From NCBI GenBank assembly GCA_902806565.1, contig CADCXA010000041.1, positions 62,001 to 126,000 of the forward strand: 64,000 nt of DNA. The letters are read 5' to 3'. Below the pieces are notes generated by a model. It saw only the letters and a list, made by a program, of their open reading frames with translations. It ran no database searches and was not told the origin of the DNA. Within the stretch, counting starts at the first letter, position 1, and each line of letters opens with the position of its first letter. Shown here in pieces: positions 1 through 9,905 of the stretch. Position numbers and translations under genes: made by a program. Source of the stretch: Hypoxylon rubiginosum. Taxonomy: Eukaryota; Ascomycota; Sordariomycetes; Xylariales; Hypoxylaceae.

Positions 1-699
1 TTAGCCATGGTGAAGTCATTCGACCTGTGGCTCGATGAATGCTGGAAGGCTACGACAGCTCTTCGAGTCTGGCCGGTACCGAGTCGCGTAGCGAATCCGG
101 CCGATGTTGATCCTTCGAACAGCACCTTTCCGTTCTGCTTCGAGTTCGAATCCCTCGTTGTCGCTGTTCCTGTCATCATGTGCTGGGGGACCGCCGCTCA
201 GCTATATAGCAACGTTATCCAAATACACGACCTTGTCGAAGCAAGACTCGATCGCCGCATCACGCTCCAATATCTCCTATCTCAAGCTGATACCACCGTA
301 GTAGATGCGGCGGGTACGTCGGAAGCTTCGAGCCAGAATACCCCATTGCCCACTGCAGACAAGGTCCGTTCCATACAAGACATTCGCGATGAGGGGACAA
401 AAATGGCACGCAATGTATGCCGATCACTCGAGTATCTGCATCGGATAGAGATGGGAACGTACGGCGGCCACGCGACGACGTATCCGGCCTGGAGCGCCCG
501 ACAGTACTTTCGCCTGCATCCAGGCCACGAGCGAGAGGCATCGTGGCTGCAGAGCATGCATAAGATGGAAGGACCTGGGACGCGCTGGGGGCTGGCGCTG
601 ATGACGTTCACAGATATCGACGAGCCGTTGGCAGGTTTCCGCGAAGGTAAGACTCGAGTAAGACGCGAGCAAGACTCAGCGAGGGTTGAGCTTGTGTAA
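1..699 (+). CDS. C-terminal part of a fungal Zn2Cys6-type regulator-like protein (5' end outside window)
   Basis: The frame is open from the window edge to a TAA at 697-699, and the first in-window ATG is at 7. The roughly 230 residues resemble the C-terminal half of fungal C6-zinc-cluster regulators: an aromatic/hydrophobic middle segment followed by a CRSLEYL-type helix, a W-x-A-R-x-Y-F stretch, and a closing E-x-x-W-L-x-x-M segment with a glycine. No zinc cluster is visible here; if there is one it lies upstream of base 1. The protein could also be one of the many fungal proteins that keep this regulatory domain without a DNA-binding head. An MFS transporter follows on the same strand about 500 bp downstream, a common regulator-transporter neighbourhood. 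The family call rests on pattern only; the reading frame itself is firm. Confidence 0.5.
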   Translation, partial: LAMVKSFDLWLDECWKATTALRVWPVPSRVANPADVDPSNSTFPFCFEFESLVVAVPVIMCWGTAAQLYSNVIQIHDLVEARLDRRITLQYLLSQADTTVVDAAGTSEASSQNTPLPTADKVRSIQDIRDEGTKMARNVCRSLEYLHRIEMGTYGGHATTYPAWSARQYFRLHPGHEREASWLQSMHKMEGPGTRWGLALMTFTDIDEPLAGFREGKTRVRREQDSARVELV

Positions 700-1211
700 T
701 GTCAGCGAGATTCGATCTTACCAAAAAAAAACCCGAGGACGCGATATTCCGAATAATGGGGAGATGACTGGATGCATTACAAACTAGACGCATTACAAAT
801 TCATTTTCTGATATCATGTTGGATCGCATAGGGAAGTCTTACTTCGATGTTTGCGAACGCTTGTTGGTGACCCGCGTAATATCTGTACCTGATCCTCAGT
901 ACAGGGTGGGAACCAATCGGCTCCCCTGACGAGAAGTCGCCGGCTTCTGGCGCGGCACTTATATGTGCCAAGCATTTTCGACGAAACATGATACCGTATT
1001 AGGAAGTATGTCACTCATATCTATTTATTGGTCCGTACCTGCTAGGTAAGTGTCTGCGAAGACAACTGATGGACTGTCTCTTGTTATCCCCGATCATGTC
1101 CTTCGGCGATCTCGAATATTTTGTGCATTTGTAGGGCATCAGGTCACTCTTTAAAATTTCTTCTTCTTGTTAACCATTAACCATCAACTCCTTTCTTCAT
1201 CTTCGTATGGC
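700..1211. other. Intergenic region with pyrimidine-rich leader
   Basis: No gene is seen between the regulator-like gene and the MFS transporter. The last 60 bases before the ATG at 1212 are rich in C and T, as is usual for filamentous fungal 5' leaders. I see no clear TATA box. Confidence 0.5.
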
Positions 1212-2795
1212 ATGATGGATCCAAACGCGGATGCCAATTCTCAGACCTCTACTACCCACGAAGACTCGAGAGGTCGTGACGCCGAGAAGACGACTATCGA
1301 TAACCTCGAAAATGGGACCCTTTTCGTGTCTACACCACAGGAAACACGAGAATCAGCTCCTGCAGGGCCTGATCCAAATGCATTCCCGGATGGCGGCTTT
1401 CAGGCGTGGCTCTGCATTGCTGGCGGGTTCTGTACCATCTTTTCAAGCTTCGGCTGGGTGAACTGTACGACACCAATCCTTCGATGCTTATGATGCATCT
1501 CGCTAATGAGATACTAGGTATCGGCGTTTTCCAGGATTACTATCAGGCCAATCAGCTTTCATCTTATTCGTCCAGCTCAGTAGCATGGATACCAGCAATG
1601 GAATCCTTCATGCTATTCTTCTTCGTGAGTTCCTCATGCACTTCCTTGAATTTATCATATTAACTATGTGATTGCAAGGGTCTATTTTCCGGCAGGGCGA
1701 CCGACAACTTCGGCCCGCGATGGCCTCTGCTTTTCGGGTCCGTTCTGCATGTTTTTGGGTTGATGATGGTCTCGATTTCTACAGAGTACTATCAGATATT
1801 CCTTTCCCAGTCCATTGTCAGTGGAATCGGGACTAGTTTTCTATTCTATCCTAGTGAGCGAATTCACGTCTCTTATCATCACAGAACCCCTTTCTGACAG
1901 TGCTTAGCGATTGCTGCGGCAGGGACTTGGTTTAAGAGGCATCGAGCCCTCGCGTTCGGCATCATGGTCTCTGGATCTAGCCTCGGCGGCGTCGTACTCC
2001 CGATTATGGTCCAGCACCTAATTGGAGAAGTCGGCTTTGGTTGGGCAATGCGTATCACTGCATTCCTTATCCTTGGGCTCCTGATCTTTGGCAACATAGC
2101 CGTCAAGTCTCGCCTACCTCCTATTAGAAAACCGTTCACATTCAAGGAACATTTCGTCCCGTTCAAAGAGCTACCATTCCTGCTTCTTGCCATCGGTTCG
2201 TTCTTCGTCTACCTCGGAGCCTTTCTCCCTTTCAACTTCATCATTGTCCAGGCGAAGGAAGCAGGCTTACAATACGATGTCGCCAACTATCTCATTCCAA
2301 TTGTCAATGCGGCGAGTATCTTTGGAAGAATATTTCCCGCCCACCTTGGAGATGTGTATGGAGTTTTCAATGTCTGCATCGTCTTCACGCTTTTTTCGGG
2401 AATTATAAGCCTTGCCCTGTGGCTCCCCGCATCCTCGACCGCTCCCATCATCGTCTTTGCGCTGCTTTATGGCTTTGCTTCCGGCTTGACACTTGCCATC
2501 ATCCCTGCCTTGGTGGCCTCCATCTCCGACGTCCGGAAGCTAGGCCTCCGCGTCGGCACGCTGTATGCTTTCTCCTCGTTCGGTGTTTTGTTCGGCAGCC
2601 CTATCGCTGGAGCGATTGTGACAGCGCAGAACGGCCGCTACTCCGGTCTCGAGATCTTTTGCGGTGTAGCACTCCTCACGGTAAGCACATACAGCGCAGC
2701 ATCCTTCTACTGTGGACTAACGATTGTAGGGGGGGGTGTTCATCGGTCTCTCGCGGATCAAATTAGTGGGTCTTGGATTATTGGTCAAAAAATGA
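1212..2795 (+). CDS. MFS transporter, monocarboxylate-transporter (MCT) type
   Basis: A plasma-membrane major-facilitator protein of the fungal monocarboxylate-porter-like group; the substrate is unknown. I read five exons (1212-1464, 1518-1624, 1679-1853, 1908-2680, 2730-2795) separated by introns of 49-54 nt with GT/AG ends and consistent phase, giving 457 residues. The N-terminus is a charged cytoplasmic tail of about 60 residues, then FPDGGFQAW, the family signature at the start of helix 1. FGWVNCIGVFQDYY spans intron 1, and a GRATDNFGPR loop lies between helices 2 and 3, as in MCT relatives. Helices continue to the C-terminus, with a GRIFPAHLGD loop in the second half and a short tail ending VKK. 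ATG 1212 is preferred: it lies in a C/T-rich leader, and the next ATG is the adjacent codon. The gene looks intact. Confidence 0.88.
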
Positions 2796-3277
2796 ATAGA
2801 ATCGATATAATATCGTCCTCTTCATTCAGCTTATATAGACCGATCTCATGTTATAAATACTTCGATTATGTTAATATATTTCCACATTATTGGTGTCCAA
2901 ATAGAGGTTCCTTCGGGTTAGGTGTGGTGGTGGTTGTACTAGATCGATTCAGGCAAGACTTAGGGGCCTAAGATGGCATCCGGCGGTCAGATCTACACTT
3001 ACATTGTTCGATCGATCACTGCCTAGTCTAAGTATCTATTGGTTCTATTCGTGACTCGTCTATTAGTACCGTCTTCCAATGTTAATAGACGCATTATAGC
3101 CCCTAAGTATGACCACCTGCTGGAGTTAACGGTGTGCGCCGGAATCACCATCAGCCCGTGCCCCTTTCTTAATATCGACGCCTGTCTTCAAGATATAACA
3201 GCCTAGCTTGTTCGTTCTTTTCCTCAAATCTCATCACAGCCGAGTCTATCTTCTAAATGCATGACCAAGTGTCAATT
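2796..3277. other. Intergenic region between convergent genes
   Basis: This is the 3' flank shared by the MFS gene and the ankyrin gene, with AT-rich 3' UTR-like sequence. I see no gene, RNA or clear repeat. Confidence 0.5.
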
Positions 3278-3568
3278 TTATCCCCTGTTCAACCTATTCC
3301 CAACTCTTCCGTTAGCCCTTTTCTCTAATATTAGCTGGAGTATAGCCTTGGACCCCTTTTCTGCCTCGGATAGTAGCGTTGAGCCATCATTCTGATCAGT
3401 AATTTCAGTATTAGCACCGTTATCCAGTAATAGTTTGACAATTTCCTCGGATTCCTCATATACTGCGACGAATAAAGGCGTCCAGCCAGCATTATCTTGC
3501 ATTGCTTCGATATTGGCACCTTCCTTTAGCAGCAACCTAACCATGGCCTCGGAACTATTCCATGCAGC

Positions 3569-3571
3569 CTA
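3569..3571 (-). other. In-frame TAG stop inside an ankyrin repeat
   Basis: On the minus strand the codon at 3571-3569 is TAG. The paralogous repeat 303 bases away has CAG at 3874-3872 in the same position. Ankyrin coding sequence continues in frame on the far side to 3278. Confidence 0.85.
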
Positions 3572-4020
3572 TAACAGTGGCGTCCTACCAATATCTGCGT
3601 CCTTAGCTTCGATATTAGCACTCTTTTTAATGAGCAACCAAGCAATGACTTCGGAGTCATCTTTAACTGCTACCCATAATGGCGTCTGTTTGATATATTT
3701 GTCTTTGGCTTCGACATTTGCTCCATTCTTGAGCAGTAATTGGACCATAGCTTCGTATTTACCCTCAACTGCTACTCGTAATGGCGTTTTACCATAGTTG
3801 CTTTCAGCTTCGATATCGGCCCCTTCCTGGAGGAGCAACCGGACCATAGACTCAGACCTACTCCAAACAGCCTGTAAAGGGGGCGCCCAGCCACTATCTC
3901 CATCCTTAGCCTCGATATCAGCTCCACCTTTAAGGAGCAGTCGGACCATGGCTTCATAGTTATCTTTTACTGCTACCCATAACGGCGTCTGTTTGGTATA
4001 TTTATCTTTAGCTTCGATAT
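3569..4020 (-). repeat. Tandem three-ankyrin unit, 303-bp period
   Basis: Blocks around 3569-3722 and 3872-4025 align with a constant 303-base offset, equal to three ankyrin repeats. The best-conserved part is the KQTPLWVAVKD segment (near 3664-3722 and 3967-4025), where nearly all differences are transitions. This indicates an internal duplication within the repeat domain. Confidence 0.7.
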
Positions 4021-6621
4021 TTGCTTCCTCTTCGAGGAGTAATTGGACTATGCCTATGAAGTTTTTTTGCACCGCCCTCCATAACGAAGTCCTTCCGTAC
4101 TGGTCTCTAGCTTCAATATTGGCGCCCTCCTTCAGTAAGAACTGGACCGTGGCGTTGTTCTTCTGATGTACTGCTATTATAAGTGGCGTCCAACCAGTAT
4201 ATTTGCCCTCGGCTTCGATATTCGCGCCTTCCTTGAGGAGCAACCGGGTCATCGATATGAAGCCCCGAAGCACGGCTATCAATAATGGCGTAAAGCCACC
4301 TCGGTATTCAGCTTCGATATCGTCTCCATCCTTTAGGAGCAACCGAACTGTAGCTTCATGTCCGTTATATGCCGCATACAGTAACGGTGTTCGCTGTGTT
4401 AATTCGCTCCTTGATTTAATGTTAGCGCCTTTCTTGAGAAGTAGCAGCGTTATGTCATTTCTCCCGTTCTGCGCTGCCCATAAAAGAGGCGTCCGACCAC
4501 AGCAATCCGTTGCGTCTACATCATATTCATCCATGATGAGGGCAATTTCTTTGCTTAGGCCGAAGAAGGAGGCTAAGTGAAGCCCCGTAATTTTTCTTGG
4601 GACGTGGTAGTAGTTCCTAAAGAGGTCTCGATGGTTTGGTAACACTGCTTGTGTCGATGCTTCAAGCTTGCCATGTTTCCTAAGGAATGAGAGAACGTCC
4701 GAGCATGGAGTAAGGCGAGCATGACGACCCCAATTCTTAGCAGCGTAGTCATAGAAAGGGTTTGAATCGAGTCGTTGGCCAAACTCCACTTTTGATTCGC
4801 AACTTCCACTCGCAAATTTTGGATAAGAGAGATATGTGGTACAAGTTTTCGTTATCATGAGATGAGCTTCTGGAAACCAGTGGCTCTGGGTGTTCTCAAA
4901 GTACTCCTGTGTTGTGTAGTGGACTAAGCGAATAATACCACTCCTTTTGTCGGTAGTAACCAGGCCGGCACACGCAGAAATCGTCATTTCAATATCTGGA
5001 ATGTAATCCTCATTGAATTCTTCCGTGCCAGCCTTCACTGCAAGTGCATGCCGAAGCTCCAATAAGGATAGTGGTCTTGTAGCACAGACAATCCATGATA
5101 GAATTTGGATAGCAAGATCTCTGAGCCCTTGTTCCTGCCCAATGATTGTCTCGGTAGCTTTTTCGTAGGCATGCGTAAGAACTCTGACCTTCTGGCTTTC
5201 GTCTGAATAGGAGCATTGTTTACGGAGATCTTTCAACGCGTCCGTTATTGCGCCTATCGACGGCTTGTCGTGAAGTGACCGAAAATAAACATGGGCTAAT
5301 AGGAACCTGAACAATCATCAGTAACTTGACCCCTTTATAACGTAATAAGTCTCAACGTACATTCCATCTACAACATCTGAAATGGTACTTGCAATTTCCT
5401 CCCGTATCATTGAATTCTGAGGGACAAAACGAGGTAGTAAATCCATATGATTTTCGAGGTATATCTTAACATCTTCCTTGGTTGCGTGAATCTCTAGCGA
5501 GGCGCTACCGGCGAACCGTTCAACAATATCTGGAATGAACCTCGAAGTCGCCAAGATGTTTACTGCTTCTAACTTCTGGAGATCGAATACTTCCGAAAGC
5601 AGCTTTGCCCGACACCCATCCGAGGTTTGACATTCGTCAAGTGCATCGATGACAATAAAAACCTTTGCGTAAGTGGCAGAAACTAATCTTAAGGCCGTTG
5701 AGATCTCGTTGGCGGATGGTCTTGTCTTGTGATGTATATGGCGATTGTAAAGGTTTCTCACGACATTCGGGAGCGACAATCGACCTTGGGAAAGTTGCTT
5801 TATTAGACTCAGACTCAGATCAGTGGCGCATTGCTCCTCTTTTCGTCTAAAGTTGCAGTAAAGGTATCCGATACCGACGCCTATATCATTTTGGAATTTT
5901 GTGAATAGGTCGTTGACGATGGCAGAAGTTAGAATTGTCTTTCTAGCCCCGGGAATCCCAGGACAGAATAACGTCTGTTCCTGAGTTCCCAACCATGCTT
6001 GGTATTCCCGGGACTCTAGAAACCACTGCGCCGTTCCTTGCTGTCTCCTGCTAATGAAGTCGGACTGTTGAGGACCATAGTCGAATGGGGTAAGCCAGTC
6101 GAGAATTGTCTGATTCTCTTGGGTATGCTGTATTCGTGCTAATTGGACGACTCCATCGCTAGCAATCTGCTGGTTGAAAGCATTTAGTAATGTTACATTC
6201 AGAATGATTCTGTTCCGGAAGTCATGTATGTCGCCAGGCTTCCATGTGAACCGCTTCCACATTCTTTTTCCACTTTTAACTATGCCTCTGGGCTTCAAAC
6301 TTAAGTTGCTGTAGTGATTTAGAACGTTTTTGAGGTCTTTGGCGACACTTTGGCAGCTCCTGGTGATATCCTGGAGCTCTATCTTCTGGTTGTCATCAAG
6401 GCCGTAATTGGACCAGGCGTGTTCAATTCTCCGAAGAACGATAGAGAGGCTTTCAACCCTTCGCGATGGCTTAGCCACTTACTGCTTGGAATATTCTCTG
6501 GAAGTACTCACTCGTTCGAAATGTCTTCGAATTGGCCTGGTGCATCGGCAAATTCCCTTCGGACTTTGTCAACCAACTTGATTACGGTGATGAAGTCACC
6601 AGCACCAAACCCGAAACTCAT

Positions 6622-7669
6622 TTTGAATTTTGCTTGTGTATTATGTTATATTTTTTACACTATTGAAGAGGGTTGGGTTAAAAAAAATACATCTCAGGCT
6701 GAACAGGAAGCTGATGGAATGAATGGTTTCTGGCCAACACAATACGACACAACATAATACATCACAATACAGACACAGCCATAGCCACAGCTGCGACCCT
6801 ATGGATTGGCTATGAATTTCGAAAAACCAATGAAGAATTTCTGCGATGGCGAGATAGGCCTATCCAATAGTAATCGTCAGCAGGATTTCGTACCTACCAA
6901 GGGAGCAACCGACGTAACTTGACCCCCGAGATATCGCACTGCCTTCTTGAGGTCCGCGATACTTACCTGTTGACGATAATGAGCTAGCAGTAAGTTGTTA
7001 ATGAAAAGGACACTAGGTGGGTACCTAGGTAGGAGGCAGGTAACGTATGTTTCCGAATATCCTCATCTTTACCTCGTGCCCCTGGAGCTTAAAACGATGA
7101 CGATCTGCATTGTAGAGCTGAATAGGAATGGTCAACTGGGTAATGAACTGGGCAATGCAAACCAATGAATCTAGTAGCTGAGAATTTGACACAAATAGAT
7201 TTCGTCGTCATTGGCAGACAGCCACTAGACAGGTGACATAGTAGAATTTGATCTATACGGGAGGTAGCTAACCACTAACCCATATGAATGATGAATGATC
7301 AAATAGAGCCCTATATTTTGACGCTGCCTTCCGGTTTAAGCTGGATGGAACATAGCGCTTTGCTTATGACATCATAGGTACCCCTACTTATTAACCGGCA
7401 GCCCATCCAGCCCCGGTATTACGGTATTACGGGCATTTGTTGGTGTAACGTACCGGCCGCCCCGCCTTTACGAGTGCCGATGGGGGGCAAATTTTCCGCG
7501 ACCCCGGCTGCCCCGCCGAATACGAGATGAAGTTTATGCCCAGCCAAGACCTCAACAACTGTGCAACCCTACCTCCGTTCACTTTCATTACGCGTGAGGG
7601 TTTAACTGGTTCCGCTGATCAACTCACTCCGCTCCACCTGCAATGAGACTCAGAATGGACAGCACCAAG
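6622..7669. other. Intergenic region between divergent genes
   Basis: This is the divergent upstream region of the NACHT-ankyrin gene and the secreted-protein gene. It contains one copy of the dispersed GTACCTAGGTAGG motif (7021-7033) and a GC-rich stretch at about 7390-7510. I see no ORF worth reporting. Confidence 0.5.
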
Positions 7670-7677
7670 TATATAAA
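7670..7677 (+). promoter_or_regulatory. TATA box for the secreted-protein gene
   Basis: TATATAAA lies 154 bases upstream of the ATG at 7824. Between them is a C/T-rich leader with repeated TCTCA and CATC steps, typical of strongly expressed fungal genes. Confidence 0.55.
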
Positions 7678-7823
7678 GAGTCTCAAGGCTCCGGACCTAC
7701 TCTGCTTGATATTGAGCCTCATCCAACAATCACATCATTCATTCACACTCGCTCATCTCACTTCATCTCACATTAATATCACTCCATCTTAATCCGTATC
7801 TCAAACACTCGAAATCTATCAAA

Positions 7824-8330
7824 ATGAAGTTCTCCGCCGCTACCCTTTTCGCCGCCACCGCGTCCGCAGCCGTCATCTGCAGGCAGAGCCAGAGCACCGT
7901 CTTCACCGTCTCCGATTTCTCAGCCGGATGCATTCCTCATAGCACCCAGTGCCTGTGAGTAGTGTCCATGTCCCGCTTCTATATCACATTACAAGATTCT
8001 AACAGATGCATCTGCAGGTACTCCTTCGCCGTCATCCAGCCTGGCACGATGGAGACCACCCCGGTCAACTGCACGGCCTTGGTCCCCGCCAACACCGACG
8101 GCACTCTGCCCGATGTCCAGGAGGGCACTTGCGGCGAGTCGTCCAGGACCTTCTCCGTGGCCAGGGGCACCGAAGGCCTGACCTTCGTCGTCTCGCAGCC
8201 CGTCACCCCCTCCAGCAACCAGTCGGGTACTCATCTGATTCCCGGCGACGAGCTCGTCATCGCCAACAACCCTAACGCCGTCGTCGAGAGCTACACGGGA
8301 CCCACCAGCTTCAACCTGACTTATTTTTAA
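7824..8330 (+). CDS. Small secreted cysteine-containing protein, resembling hypersensitive-response-inducing-type effectors
   Basis: Two exons (7824-7954, 8006-8330) separated by a 51-nt intron encode 151 residues. The N-terminus MKFSAATLFAATASAAV is a classic signal peptide with an Ala-x-Ala type cleavage region. The mature part holds cysteines at the pattern C-x-R, AGC, TQCLCIC, VNC and GTC, and ends in a beta-rich segment (VVESYTGPTSFNLTYF). From memory this layout, especially the FSAGCIPHSTQC and VSQPVTPSSNQSG stretches, matches small secreted proteins annotated in plant-associated ascomycetes as hypersensitive-response-inducing proteins. That name is not proof of activity. The intron is fixed by codon completion (CT plus A) and by the family sequence on both sides. 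The gene sits about 1.3 kb from a heavily mutated transposon, a frequent setting for fungal effector candidates. Confidence 0.8.
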
Positions 8331-9577
8331 AGTCGGACCGGCAGACTGGACTTTCAATGAATCTCCATACCTTGATAATATTTAGATAAGGATGGAATTG
8401 GCTAGAAGTTGATGCGATTGTTAAATCACCTGTATACATAAATGTCCCTATATAATAGACATGTAATAATACGTGATACCACATCATTTTAACTATTTGC
8501 TATAGCCGTGATAGTCACTTGCTTCGTAGACGACAATTCCAAGCTGCAACCGCTTTATGGTTGGGCGGTGGGTATGTTCAGCATTGAAACTGTCCAAAGG
8601 TGTCAAGGGGGACAGAGTGTTGTTAATATATAAAGTCAGACCATAGGAAATTCGGGGAAGGTCACATCGAAGAGACTGACAGTGTCCTCTTGTGAATTCG
8701 TTTAGTGTACCTTTCCTAGATAATAGGTATTACACTCCTTTCCTTAGCTCTGCTCTTCTATTTCAAAGGCGGCAGCAGCGCAAGGTCTATACAACCTGAC
8801 AACTAGCAAACCAGGTGGCTTATGGAGAAGAGAAACTACTAAAAGATCAATGAGTAGCTTCAATACTTCGGTAGCTACATTTATCTTGCCAATCTCCACA
8901 GCGTGTAATCACAATTAAGATTGCCAATCGAACTCTACGAATAAATTTAAGGGGCTAACCTAGCTATTTCAAACCCTTCCCCTTCACCACCTAGGTAGGT
9001 CGGTAATTCAATTAGTTATTCTGATTTAGCCTTATATACTTGAAGATTATCAGCCAATCTCCCTCTGATGTACATGTTCTTAGCATGGTGAACCTAACCC
9101 GAATAAAATGATCTTGATTCAGAGTGACTTATGACAGACTAATCGGCGGTAAGGCTTGTTTAAGACATTCGGCGCTGGCTTGATAATACTAAAGTCCTCC
9201 GAAATTGAGATGTGACATGGGATGCGGGCGCTACCAACGAGCGGACTTCCTGTCTCGATCCCTAATAAATTACCATATTATAAAAATGCAACGAAGTACG
9301 ATATCCATTATCGCCAACCTTGACCCCGACCCATTGCCCGCGCCGAAGCTTTGATGGCGCTTCTGTGAGAATAACTGCAGCCACCAAATTTCCAACAGAG
9401 GCCGGTCATGTCGCGAACTGAGAATCTTAACCTATTAACTACAACATGGACACAACCAGCGATGTGCAATAGTTCTATGGTGTTTTATGCATCCCCTAGC
9501 GACTATTATACTGACTTTCCCACTGTGTAGGCCTTTTCTACACCTCTAGTCGGAAATTCGAAGTGTATAGCGTGGCT
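8331..9577. other. Intergenic region bordering the AT-rich element
   Basis: No gene is recognised. The composition is moderately AT-rich, and one CACCTAGGTAGGT motif lies at about 8988-9000. Normal base composition holds right up to the target duplication at 9578. Confidence 0.5.
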
Positions 9578-9582
9578 CAGGG
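9578..9582. repeat. Target site duplication, left copy (CAGGG)
   Basis: CAGGG immediately precedes the 5' LTR start TGTTACAC and is repeated directly after the 3' LTR at 16525-16529. Confidence 0.8.
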
Positions 9583-9905
9583 TGTTACACGGTTCGATCT
9601 AAGTGGCTTACCAGATTAGAGAAATCCATGGTTACAGATCTTAGTAAACTCGTATTTTATATATTAATATATAAATTAACTAAGGATAAATAAATAAAAA
9701 TAACTTAGATTAAAATAATAAGATTAATATATATTAATTAAGCGTTTAAAATAATAATAAAGTAAAAATTAAATAATAATTTTAAGATATAAATAAAACC
9801 TTAGATTTTTATTTAAATTAAAAAAAATTAAAAACCTTAAAACCTATAAAAATTATTATATTAAATTAAAGTTATTTTAAGTTTTTAATATAAATTTTTA
9901 TTATA
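9583..9905 (+). repeat. 5' LTR, 323 bp
   Basis: Begins TGTTACACGG and aligns end to end with 16202-16524 (constant offset 6,619) without an evident gap. Its first 70 bases keep normal GC content, while the rest is AT-converted. Confidence 0.9.

Larger units (their letters stand above)
3278..6621 (-). pseudogene. NACHT-ankyrin (fungal NLR-like/STAND) gene interrupted by an in-frame stop
   Basis: Exons on the minus strand are 6621-6512, 6458-5361 and 5306-3569, with introns of 53 and 54 nt. They encode 981 residues to a TAG at 3571-3569; the same frame then continues with about 96 more ankyrin codons to 3278. The domains in order are a fungal STAND N-terminal helical domain (starts MSFGFGAGDFITVIKL), a NACHT NTPase, a winged-helix-like region and ankyrin repeats from about residue 660. 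The Walker B region (VFIVIDALDE, about residue 300) is intact. The Walker A reads GIPGARKT, with Arg at about residue 208 where Gly is expected. NLR-like proteins of this plan act in non-self recognition and regulated cell death. The stop leaves about ten repeats, so a truncated protein could still be made; readthrough or a non-functional allele are alternatives. Splice sites were chosen because they restore known family sequence across each junction. Confidence 0.8.

Noticed and set aside
6350..6757. 135-codon plus-strand frame across the start of the NACHT gene
   Set aside because: Antisense to exons 1 and 2 of the NACHT-ankyrin gene, with no domain or leader of its own.
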